NCBI GenBank assembly: GCA_964019695.1
Contig: OZ026521.1
Coordinates: forward strand, 31,407,601-31,471,600
From: Loripinus fragilis
Lineage: Eukaryota; Mollusca; Bivalvia; Lucinida; Lucinidae
Length of the DNA stretch: 64,000 nucleotides
Reading direction: 5' to 3'
The notes beneath the pieces were generated by a model. That model was not told where the DNA came from. It searched no databases and saw only the letters and a list, made by a program, of their open reading frames with translations. Each line of letters opens with the position of its first letter. Position 1 is the first letter of the stretch. Shown here one piece after another: positions 37,901 through 49,900 of this stretch. Position numbers and translations under genes: made by a program.

Positions 37901-40900
37901 GGAAGAGGAACAGAACACTTACAGTCACAAGACACCAGGAAGACAATTAAAGCAAAGCAACTATCATTCTCTTCCTCGTCAAGGTGTTAACAAAAATAGA
38001 AAGAACACAAATAGATGCATAATAAAACAAAGACCAACACAGAACCCACACAATTATTCCGAGGTACATTTAACAATGAATCAACAACAATGTAAGATTT
38101 TGTATGATTTTGGCGGCCATCTTGAAAACATGCAAATAAGCTCAATAAGAAGCCATTTCTCAGCTTGCAAACATTGGTTTTCGGATTAAGCATACCAAAT
38201 TACCTTGAAGAAATGTGTCAGACCCTTTGTCTTCAGAAATAAGTCCATACTTGATACTTTTAAAATTCGTATTTCGTGATTCTGTTTTCTGCGAGTATAT
38301 AGTTATCTCCCCTTTTTCAATATGGCGCTACCAATTTCTGAGTGTGCGACGCCCCAAAAAGTTAAGTGTAGACATTTATCTTCAATTGAAGACTAGTTTC
38401 ATCCTTTAGGACGATTAGGTAAATTCTCTCAAAAGCATTCACAAGCTGCGCCTAATAGTATATCAAATGTATTGGTGAAATGCACGAAAACAGAGTATTT
38501 TTCACACGGGGGTAGTAATTTTGCAAGCGATTTTCCGAGCCGTCAAGCATGTCAGAATGCTGTTAATCATGTTTTTGAATAGCAAATTTATATGTTTCGG
38601 CGAATTGATCAAGTTTTACGCATTTTTACCAAAAATAACGGTATAATCGGAAACGATATCGAGGGAAATGTTCTATTTTTTAGGGTAGTAAGAGTTATCC
38701 CTCATTAGCTATATCTGCATATGAAGAAAATGAGCAAAATTTGATTTAAAAATAAATAAAAGTTAAATTGATTTTAGAAAATAAAATAATTTACGAAAAA
38801 ATAATGTTTTAACACTACAAAAAATCGATTCGAAATTCGTACTTCACAATTCCCTTTTTTGCAAGGATAGAGTTATCTCCCCCTTTTTAGATATGACGCT
38901 ACCAATTTTCAAACGTACGACCCAATCAAAATTAAAGTAGAGGCATTTAGTTTTGATTTGAGATCGGTTTCATCCTTTATGACGATGAGGTAAGTTTTCT
39001 CAAAAAGTAAGCCTCATATGAAATTCAGCAACGCGCCTAATCAGCCTGAATATAAAACTTACCGTATTCTACCTAATAAGAATACATGCTCCTATAACTG
39101 CACATCAAGTACTTTATGGTCGATTTCCACTTGTGGACACCTAAGTTTTTTGTCGCATGATTGCTGTCAAATTCCATATACATGTATACATTACTTTAAA
39201 TACTATGTTGACCACCAAAATTGCCATTCCCTGTTGGTTCCCACTTGTAGTCCAATAACAATCTTCAGTCTTTTCACAGTGGGACATTATACTGACCCCC
39301 TTCGTTAGAGCCTGACCGTTCTATTTAAGGGGTATGTGCATTAAGGGGCTATTTTGGCCCCAATTTTGGCCACCTTTAGAGCCAGAAACTGAAAGTTGCT
39401 TTTCACCAATTTCATCTTATTGGTTTGTTAGAAGAATAGCCCAAGTGTAAAATTCTGGCATTTATTTTACTTTTACCGGTTGCTATGGTAACCAAAATGG
39501 CCGACAAAATAGGCTTAAAATAGAGAAATTGCCATTTTAGGCCAAATTTGAGGCTTTTGGAGACAGGTTTTTTAAGAATTAGATATCAGCACAAGCAAAT
39601 ACCAAAAAAACCTTTTAATGTATTGTGTTCTGTGATAATTCTCATCATCTGTTAAAATATTTTCTTGGTATTTGCTTGTGCTCTATATTAATTCCTCTGT
39701 TACATGTCCCAAATTTGCTCCAGAATGGCCATTTTTGTTACCATAGCAACCGTAAAAGTCAAATCAATACCAGACCTTTACACTTTGGCTATTGTTCTAA
39801 TAAACTAATAAGAAGAAACTTGTGAAGAACAACTTTTATTTTTTGACCTCATAGGGGGGTCAAAATAGCATCTTAATGCACATACCCCTTTCATGATTAA
39901 TATGGATTCATTGTGTGGATTAGATCTGGATCTACACTGTTTTCAAAAGAGGGTATATCATTTTTAAAAATTTATGGCCATAGTGTGCTTATTAGGTGGA
40001 ATATGTTAGGGGAACGGACAAAAGCCCACTGGGACAAAAGCCCACTAGGACAAAAGCCCACTGGACAATATCCCACTGGACAAAAGCCCACTGCTTAATT
40101 TGGCAGGGTGGACAAAAGCCCACTTCTTTAAAAAAAAATAGGTTTAGTCTTTTATAAAACTGTTAACTCTGATCAGACTGCTCCTTGAGGGTAGGTCACA
40201 CCTGCAGTGTGTTTTCACTGACATTATTATTTCTCCTGTATGTTGTGACAAACAACTTAATTTGGGTGTTAAAAACCATTTATATTAACTTTGAAGAAAA
40301 CCAATTAACAGTTTTGGTCAAACAATCTATTATAATAGGGAAGCATATGTCTAATTAATACAAATGCCCTTTGATCTGGTAGTAACAATTAGCATGCACT
40401 TTTATGAGAGGTGCCAAACCAAAAGAGATGTTTGAAATTTCAGATTTGAGAAGGGAGATTCTTCATCTTAGGTCCTTCTGTCTGTTTTCTCCCAGAGGGG
40501 GTGGGGGATTGGATACTCTTATATTTTCATACATACGTAGGCTCGGGCTATCTTTTTGGGTTCAAAATTTTGAATTTCAATATTTTTTAGGGTTTTTCAG
40601 AAAACTGAATATTTTTGGGGATATGAAGATTCTGTGGATATTTTTTGGGGTCATCACAAAATTGGACTATAATTAGAGGTCATTTCTATGCATTTTAGGG
40701 TCTTTTCTGAAGGTCAAGGTACAGAATGGAGGATATTTTTTGGGTTGCTAAAACTTCAAATATCTATTTGGGGTACTTGAAATTCTTGATATGTCTTTTT
40801 TTGGTGAACGGTAGATGCTGGGCCTGAGCCTATGTATGAAGAAAAATGAGAGTACCCCCCCATGGGGTTCCAACGGTAGATGCTGGGCCTGAGCCTATGT

Positions 40901-43900
40901 ATGAAGAAAAATGGGAGTACCCCCCCCCCCCCCCCCCCATGGGGTTTGTCCATCAGTTCAAACCTATCCCTGTTAAATGCATATAAGTGGGCTTTTGTCC
41001 TAGTGGGCTTTTGTCCCAGTGGGCTTTTGTCCTAGTGGGCTTTTGTCCAGTGGGCTTTTGTCCTAGTGGGCTTTTGTCCTAGTGGGCTTTTGTCCTACAC
41101 TCAATATGTTAGTATCTTCCATGGTTGAAAATGTGTCAAGTTTGTTGACTGCTGCTTCCATAATAGTACTACTTTAACGCGTTGTGTGACAACTCACCGA
41201 CAGACAACTGACCGAAAGTCAACTCGCAGACAAAAACTGACAGACAAAAAAATATTCACCCACACGACAACTGAACGACAAAGACAAGTCGCCGACACGA
41301 CAACTCACAGACATTAGCCTATAATATTTTTTTTTACAAAACGGATTACCACTCTCAACTTCGACTTCGCTAATCTCTTAAGCTCATGTATAACGGATTT
41401 TTTGTACATTTTGCCGGGACATTTTGGCTTTCGATTTATAAGAATGGCGACTGGTTTTTCGTTCATCCGATCCCAGAGGGGCAAAAACAAATTAGTTTCT
41501 GAAGGCTACATATACAAAGTGGACCGTGTACACGATGAGAAGTCGTACTGGGTGTGTCACCTACCTGACTGCAAATGCAGATGCATTCAAACTGCAGACG
41601 AATTAAGTTATACCCATAAGTTAAGTAACCATAGAGACTAAAAGAAGCCATGACACGTGTACATGCATTTGTGTTTACTGATAGCAAAGTGGTGATGTGT
41701 TCGTTCCGAAAATAAAGCAATATCACCGTCTATCATCGAAACCGGAAATAGCGTACCACTGAATCGAAAGTAAACAACACACGAGGATGAGTGCTCTTCA
41801 AAAATAGCACATTTCATTATAAAATCGCTAAAGTTTTACAAAACATATGCAATACATAAATAGTGGATATATTAAGCTTGAACCGTAAGTAGTTGTATTT
41901 GTACATAAACAAATATGAAGGCTGGAATGGATCATCAATCCGAAAGCTGGCACCGAAAACACACTTCATTTTGACATTTACTTTCACTTTATTCGAGGAT
42001 AGTATGTGGATTTTGTCGATTTTTCCAATGGAAAGCAAGTGAAATTATAGAAAACAAACGTATTTGCAAGTGTTTAAGCTAAAATCTATAAATTAAGCCA
42101 ATTATGGGCTGATATTTAAATCCCGTTGTGTTCGAGCCTCACCGGCGTCACTGCGTTGTGGTCCTTGAGCAAGACACATTTATCCTAGCTTAGTACTGGT
42201 TCAACCCAGGAAGAACCGTCCCTATATAACTGAAAGATTGTTGATGGGACGTAAAGAATCAAATCAAACAAACAAACAAAAAATCCCGTTGTGTACCGCG
42301 AATAGATGCGGATGTGTACTGCAGATAGCAAAATCATAAGAAAAATGTGTACTGCGAATAGTTATGAGTTTGTTACCCACTATTTAGTAAAACTGCTATT
42401 TTGGGGTATTTTCTTATAAATGAACTGGTGCAAAATGTGATTGGTTTAACGATAAAACAGACTGTCTGCCAAAAGAAGGCAAACTGTCAAATTATGGAAG
42501 CAAATGCTATAGGCTTCCTTTTTAACATGTACAATATTCAATGAATAACATGATATAACATGGTGCATGAGCTGGTGTAATTGTTGTCTGTCCTTCTGTC
42601 TGTCCATTCACAATTAAAGGTATGCGTCTGTCTCAAGTTGTACAACGTAGGCTAACTTTTGTGGTATTTTTTGCGTATTGAATTTATTTCGTATTTTTGA
42701 CAATTACCACTAGGCAATTTTTGTCTGCTCTTTCATGTGCTCATTTTCTTAGGTAGCCTATATTGCAAACAATACGGACCCAGATTAGACTGATCCCTTA
42801 GGAGCAGTCTGATTAAGGTTCAAAGTGTTTGCTTTCATGAAAAAATAGTCTGAATTACATTTGAATATAGCAGCAGATGTAAAAAGTAGATAACACTTTC
42901 AGGCCCCAAAATAGTGGCGGAGTAACATATATTTTCTTTGTTTTTCCTATATTTGACCTACTTATGTGACACTGCTGAACTAGTAGATATTTGATATAAG
43001 ATAAATGAGAAGCTTCAGGGTGTGTTTATTATTACTAGAAAGGAAATAAAACAATAAAATAAACTAAATGAGACGAGGGTGGTGTTGTAACCCGAGCCTG
43101 ACAGGTGTTTTAACAGCACCTGAGGGGTCTAGCAAATGTTAATAATGCTTGACCGCTATCATTTCATTTTGTTGATTGAAAGCTTTGAGGAAATGATTCG
43201 AAAATTGAATTTCTCTAGTATAATAATGGCGCACAAAAATCATGAAAGGTGCATAGTTTTTAAAAACGACAGTTCCAGAGTAACAAGAATTGTCAGAGAA
43301 TCTGACTATAGCCCCACTGCAGCGCTTTTTATGTTGTAAAAAGTTCTAAAGATATTGAGCAGAAACAAAATTCTGACATCCATCAAAGGCTATAACTCTG
43401 TTACAAATAAGCAAAATATGGAAGATAGCAATCCCTACATAGATCTTAAAAATATATATACATTTACAAAATTTGGTGAAATTCTATCCATTTGTCCTTA
43501 AGATATTGAGCAGAAACAAATTCTGTTGCCAATTAAGGGCCATAACTTTGTTACAAATTTGTGAAAGATAACAAGTAAAAATCTTATTGACACAGATCTT
43601 GTCAATATAAATGCATTTATAAAGTTTGGTAAAATTCTGTCCATTTGTTCTAAAGATACTGAGCGGAAACAAAATTCTGACCTGAATCAAGGGCCATAAC
43701 TCTTTTACAAATAAGTCATAAACCTAGATCTTGTCAATATTAATGAATATATAAAATTTAGTGAAATTCTGTCATTTTTTCTCAAGATATTAAGCGGAAA
43801 CAAAAATCTGGCATAAATCAAGGGCCATGACTCTAGTACAAATGTTCTAAAAATGATGTGTAACAATCCCAATCTTGATCTTATCAATATAAATGCATAT

Positions 43901-46900
43901 TTATAAAATTTTGGTGAAAATCTGTCAATTTGTTCTAAAAATATTAAGTGGATACAAATTTTTGGCATAAATCAAGGACCATAACTCTGGTACAAATGTG
44001 CAAAAAAAATAATGTGCAATAATCCCAAGCTAGATCTTATTAATATGAATGCATATATAAAATTTAGTGAAAATCAGTCAATTTGTTCTAAAGATATTGA
44101 GTGGAAACGAAATTCTGGCGCAAATCAAGGGCCATAACTCTGGTTCAAATGTGCAAAAAATGACGCGTAACAATCCCAAGCTAGATCTTATTAATATGAA
44201 TGCATATATAAAATTAAGTGAAAATCTGTCGATTTGTTCTAAAGATATTGAGCAGAAACGAAATTCTGGCGTAAATTTAGGGCCATAACTCTGGTACAAA
44301 TGTCCGAAAAATGACATGTAAAATCCTAATCTAGATAATGTCGAAAAAAAGTCAATATCAATGCACATACAAAATTTGGTTAAATTCTATAAAGTTGTTC
44401 TCAAGATACTGAGTGGACGGAATGATGGAATGACAGACAACCCAAATCTAATATAGCCCCACTTTTCCTGACGTCACTTCTTGTGATGTCCCCAGAATGT
44501 GTATATGTTAAGTCCAAAATCCGTGAATCAATAGCACGTGAATTGCCTTGATAATACGCAGGTTAAACATGACTGTTTATAGCATTTTATTCAATAATAC
44601 GAGATATATATATATAATATGTATCCCATAGTAGCAGTCCAAATTGGACTGATAAGGTATTTGCAACAGTGGTTTATGGACCCATGTTGGAAATCCCATA
44701 TGTGTTGCATGTGGGACCCATTTGGGTCATTATGGGCAACACATAAAAGGTTAGACGGTCCTCGATGCGAGAAAACCTGTCTTCGGGGGTTCTGCGCTTC
44801 TGCTTTGTCTGATCAGCCCCTTTGTTGTTCGCTATTTGTAAAGTATCATAGCTAATCTGGCTACATGTTAAAAATCACATTTCTAGTCAGTCTCTCTGAC
44901 AGTAACTAGTACCGGGCTGTTGGAGGGGGTTGTGGTTTTATTTTTGGGATAACCCAAAGGCTCAAATGGCAGTGGTTTTGGCTATGTGAGTGCAAACAAT
45001 TATATGTGCCCTATGTTGGTTTTACATGGGCTTAAATTCCCATGTGGCACCCACATGGGCAATATGCTCAGATAGAGCCCACTTGTGACCCATTTAGTCT
45101 TGTGTGCTGGGGGTATTTTTCTTATTCATTAGGTCCCAGTCAACAAATTTTCAGTCTATCATGCCAGGATGGGTTTTCTTGGGTCAAACCAGCACTAGAC
45201 AGATGATATGTGTCTTGCTCAGGAAAACAACACCGTACCTCAGGTGAGGCTCAAACCTGCGACCCCTCTATCTCGAGTCAAGCACTCTACCACTAAGCAA
45301 CTGCGCCACTCGTTTAATCCTCATGGTTTTAATATTAATTGAAATGAACTCCAAAGCTAAAGAAACAATGTTTCATTTATTTTTCTAGTGTCAGTCATGA
45401 AATAAGCGTCAATCTCCTAAAACCTTGCCACTATTCGCAGTACACAATTTTAACTAATCGCAGTACATGAGTTTTGCCAACAACAACTATTCGCCGTATA
45501 CCACAGTTATTTTGTTTCATTAGATTCTAATTGAAAATATTCAAACCAAGACCAGAGATAAAACTGAGATGGTGCAAATTGCATATAGAAATAGGGAATA
45601 AACTTCTTACCCGAAGATAAACCATGTATTCGTTAGTTCAAAGGCTATTTTCACGACAGGAGCACTTTCCAGCCAGTACCAAGCAGCGATAACTTTGCGT
45701 AAACAAAGCTATGTCGATACACAGAATACAATAAAGATACACAACATTGAAATAAATCCCTTGTTAATGAATCTTGATGTCAGTGGTTGCCTGGGAGCAA
45801 AAAATAAAGCGTAAATAAAGGTAAAAACTCACCACCCGCCATGCCGTTTTTCTCTACTTTCGATTCAGTGGTACGCTATTTCCGGTTTCGATGATAGACG
45901 GTGAATATTGACATTGAAAAAAATATTTCTTTTCATCCTTTTTCTAGGAAAGTCTCTGTCGGTGAGTGTCGGCGAGTGTCGTTGAGTTTTTTAAAAAATT
46001 GTCTATGACTTGTCGTGTCGGCCAGTGGTCGTGTCGGCCAGTTGGTTGTCGGTGAAAAAGTGCCGTCGCTGAGTTGTCGTGTCGGCCAGTTGTCTATCTG
46101 TGAGTTGTCATAGATTCCTTTAACGGATATATATCAATTGAAAATGAGCATTTTTCATCCGACATCTGATCTTGTTAATATTATTGTAACACAGTCGAGC
46201 GGTCTATTAAAAATGCAATGGACAAATACATAGGTTGCCTTATATATAGCAACTATAAATAATTTTCCTTGGGCTGCTTTGCCAAATGATTCGAAATAAA
46301 TGTAACCAATATGATTTCAATAGTAAAATAGTTATAAACGATGATTTCAAATGATTTACAATGATTGTTCAAGTCACAACAAGAAATACAAAACTATTAC
46401 AACCAATACAATTTCTACAGAGACAACTCCAGAACCAACCAACTAACTGTTCTGGCTCAACAAAAGGTTCGTTAGCGCAATGCTAGACAAACCCTATTTG
46501 CTCTTAGTGCAATACTAACAAGCAAATATCTACCGACTACTTCAACCTTCTACAACTCCAGAACCAACCAACTAACTGTTCTGGCTCAACAAAAGGTTCG
46601 TTAGCGCAATGCTAGACAAACCCTATTTGCTCTTAGTGCAATACTAACAAGCAAATATCTACCGACTACTTCAACCTTCTACGTCAACCAACTACAACGA
46701 CTCAAAACTACAACAATGAGAAGCCAGGTTAACCCTTAGTGCAATACTGAAAGGCTATCTGCTTCACAGTCAACGGTCTATTCTCGGTCATGAACAGCGA
46801 GCGAATCACCATATTCTGATGGTTACATCTCTTTATATACCCTTGGCACATCTCAAATTTCACCTAAAAAGGGGTGTCAGGCTAGACATGCATTAAATCT

Positions 46901-49900
46901 CCTACCCAAATTATTAATAATTATCATCAAATCAACGCATCTTGATTAATTAATAAAGTTATTAAGTAAATAGAACTGCTACTTCGCAAATTTGGATAAT
47001 TCCAATATTATATAAACTATAAATTCAAAGCTATCTCCCTTCAACTAATAATGGTTAAGTCAGAGCGCGTACTTGTTTGAAAAACCCGGTACTCTTAAGG
47101 GTAAAAGCCAGTACCGCCGGTACTTCTGGTACGAACATCGTTGGGCCGAATATCAACAATTTCTGCAAGTAAACAATCAAATTTCGGCCGAAATACTTGC
47201 CCATAAGTGCTAATTTAGGCAGTTCTCTTTAAAATATAATTCAGACATATCAATTAAACCAGCAAACGCATTCTAAAGCGACGACTTTAACCAAACGGTA
47301 AACAAGTATGGCTTTTCCAAAAAGTTATCTCTAAGCATTTTCTCACATCATCACATTATCATTCATTAGAATATTGATAGTACAAGCCATTTAGCACTGA
47401 AAAGAAGACATTTATTCATTTTTTAACAAAAGCAGGTAAAATTTGTTCTTTTCTGTGCTAAACACATATCGTCAGCTTTTTAACAAAAATTGAAAAAGAA
47501 ACACTTTTTCTTTTTGGTGCTAAATAGATAAATGGATTTTGAGTACCATCAATATTTGAGTGTAGGACAAAATCCCCCCCGGACAAAACAGACAAAACCC
47601 CCCCTGATCATTTTTGTATACGTGGACAAAATCCCCCCCATGAATTTTACAACTAGGATATAATCCCCCCGCTGAATTTTACGACTGGGACATAATCCCC
47701 CCCGCTGCATTTTACAACTAGGACATAATCCCCCTCTTAAATTACAGCATACATCATACCATGTTACTAATTTGGACCCAGATTGTAAGTCCTGATCTGG
47801 ATCCAAACTGCATGACAGCATGATAGTGTTTTGAAACGATAAAATTATAAAATTTACTCATATATAATTAAGCAACCACTCTCAAATTAAATTGTAAATG
47901 TGCTAAAATTTAATGGTCTAATTGAGTGACTCACTAAGGTCAATTAACTTTCTGATTGCCTAATTAACAGTTACTCAATTATAGGTGTTAGTTTTAAAAA
48001 CTTAATGGTTTGAAATGCTGATATAGATGAATATAGAACAGAACAGAACAGAAATTTTATTTGGACTTAAGCATTACAAGCTAATCGTCACAACTATACA
48101 TAATATACGAAACATATATTTTACGCATGCATTTAAAGTGTAACTAATTTGATAAGTGTAGTTTGAGAGTGAAGCAAATTTAGGCATTTTTGTCCCTATA
48201 TAATGATGGGAGATCAAAGGGTGTTTGTATGTTATTGAATAAAATGTAATTAAATTCTTTGTCCTTTTATTATAACAGTAACAATTAGCTGATGAATTGC
48301 ATGATTATCTGAGTAATCATCATTTTCATGCTTTGTTCCAAATAATTCAGGACCCCTATCATGCTGTCAGACAGTTTGGATCCAGATCAGGACTTACAAT
48401 CTGGATCTGGGGGAGGGGGGATTATGTCCTAGTTGTAAAATTCAGTGGGGGGGATTATGTCCTAGTTGTAAAATTCATGGGGGGGATTTTGTCCACGTAT
48501 ACAAAAATGAGCAGGGGGGTTTTGTCCGGGGGGATTATGTCCGTATCCCTCAATATTCTATTATTGAAAATACAGATTTTTGAATGACATCTTCAATTAT
48601 TCTCAAATTGATCAACCAGAAATGAATATGTATGTTGATCTGTGACATCACTGTTAGCATATTACATGTAAAGTCCATTTTTGAATGTCAGAAAACTTTT
48701 TTTAGAACTATCTTGGCAAAGGCAATGTTCAATTTTGTAGATTTATTTGTTTTCAAGAAAAGTGAGGATACACAGCTAGCCAATGCATCAGAAAATGTTG
48801 AGTTGCACACAAAGGGCCCATGATCTATATATAGACAGTCAAGGCCAAGATCTGCCTGTTCAGACATGGTTGGGTTATCAGGGCCTTGGGTGTCTTACCG
48901 TCTGATGAGTAAAATTATTTAACAGAATTTACTAACTGACTTTCAAGGGCAGAGCCAATAAATTAGTTAATTCTTTGCCTACTGGGTAATTTTGCATGCT
49001 TTTTTGTTGTCTGCTGATTTTTTCAAAGTCAACTTTTTCCAAAAAAAATCCTTTAGGAATACCATCAGAGTGTCAAACAGTTTAGACCCACATCAGGCTC
49101 GACATTCTGTCAGGCCTAATCTGGGTCCAAACGGTTTGCAAAAATTATCAGTAGATGACACTAGGAGGGAAAGAGTTCAGTATATATATTCTGATCAGAT
49201 GACTTCTGAAGGAACCTGCTTTTCTTGAAAAAAAAAACAACCTCATCCTGGCAATATTTTTTGTCCCGAAAATCTTTGCTTCTGTCAGTGTCTCCTGCAT
49301 ATGCTCAAATGCACTCCAGATGACTTTTGTCATGGAGACAAACACTATGAGCCGAAATCGGACTGCTCCTAAGGGAGCAGTCTGATCTGGGACCAGATTG
49401 TTTGCAATATCGGCTACCAAAGTACATTGGTAGATGAGAAAGCAGACAACATTTGTCATGAATGGCAGGAAAAGGGTTAAATCTTTACCTGCCAGTGTCG
49501 TCTGCTGATAACCCTAGAAGACAGTTTGGACCCAGACCAGGCCCGACAAAATGTCGGGCCTGATTTGGATCCAAACTGTTTGACACTCTGATGGTATTCC
49601 TGAAAGAATTTTTTGAAAAAGTTGATGTTGAAAAACATCTGCAGACGACAAAAAGCATGAAAAATTACCCAGTAGGCAAAGAGTTATTATGTTTGAAGAT
49701 AATTTGGAGAATAAGAACAAGAAGCTCTTTTTTTTTTCAGATGAAGGGACCAAGTTTGTTGCGCTGTATGCCTACGGAGCTCAACTTAAAGGGGAGATAA
49801 GCCTGGAGAAGGGAGACATCTTGCTGGGTAAAGAGAAGGACCGCAATGGCTGGATGCATGGAGTTAAAGAAACAAATGGACTGGAGGGATGGTTCCCAGC

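Larger units (their letters stand above)
33762..39039. mobile_element. 5.3-kb foldback element with long divergent inverted ends
   Basis: The left arm 33762-34335 and the right arm 38460-39039 are inverted copies over about 570 bases. Shared blocks include TAGGCGCGTTGCTGA at the tip, CTTACCTCATCGTCATAAAG and GATAACTCTTACTACCCTA. A second, partial copy of the arm tip lies at 38208-38450. ATC borders both tips, a candidate 3-base duplication. The interior is a 188-base satellite plus unrelated sequence, with no transposase. It starts about 25 bases after the exon 7 donor. Confidence 0.72.
41180..46117. mobile_element. Foldback element M-B with word-array ends, carrying a FLYWCH domain
   Basis: Words like GACAACTCACCGAC repeat at 41186-41330 and, inverted, at 45950-46110. 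A second inverted block (ATCGAAACCGGAAATAGCG, 41735-41775 and 45850-45905) and a third word pair (GTGTACTGCGAATAG, 42285-42370 and 45430-45515) are nested inside. The flanks share the 8-base CTTTAACG (41172-41179 and 46118-46125). A FLYWCH zinc-finger ORF sits in the left end, absent from the right one. Mutator-like element is the best call. Confidence 0.68.

Noticed and set aside
40014..40125. CRISPR-like short repeats
   Set aside because: Words are contiguous, mirrored at the other end of a transposon with a target duplication.
44619..44855. Cys-rich ORF of 78 codons
   Set aside because: The Cys-rich part is a translated hairpin repeat also present at 32.8 kb.
46140..46173. Matching 5-base target duplication for the putative LTR
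   Set aside because: The flanks GATCT and ATTTC do not agree, so no duplication is claimed.
48632..48823. Possible coding exon ending KKSEDTQLANASENVE
   Set aside because: No acceptor/donor pair in the phase needed to join exons 7 and 8; it ends in a stop.
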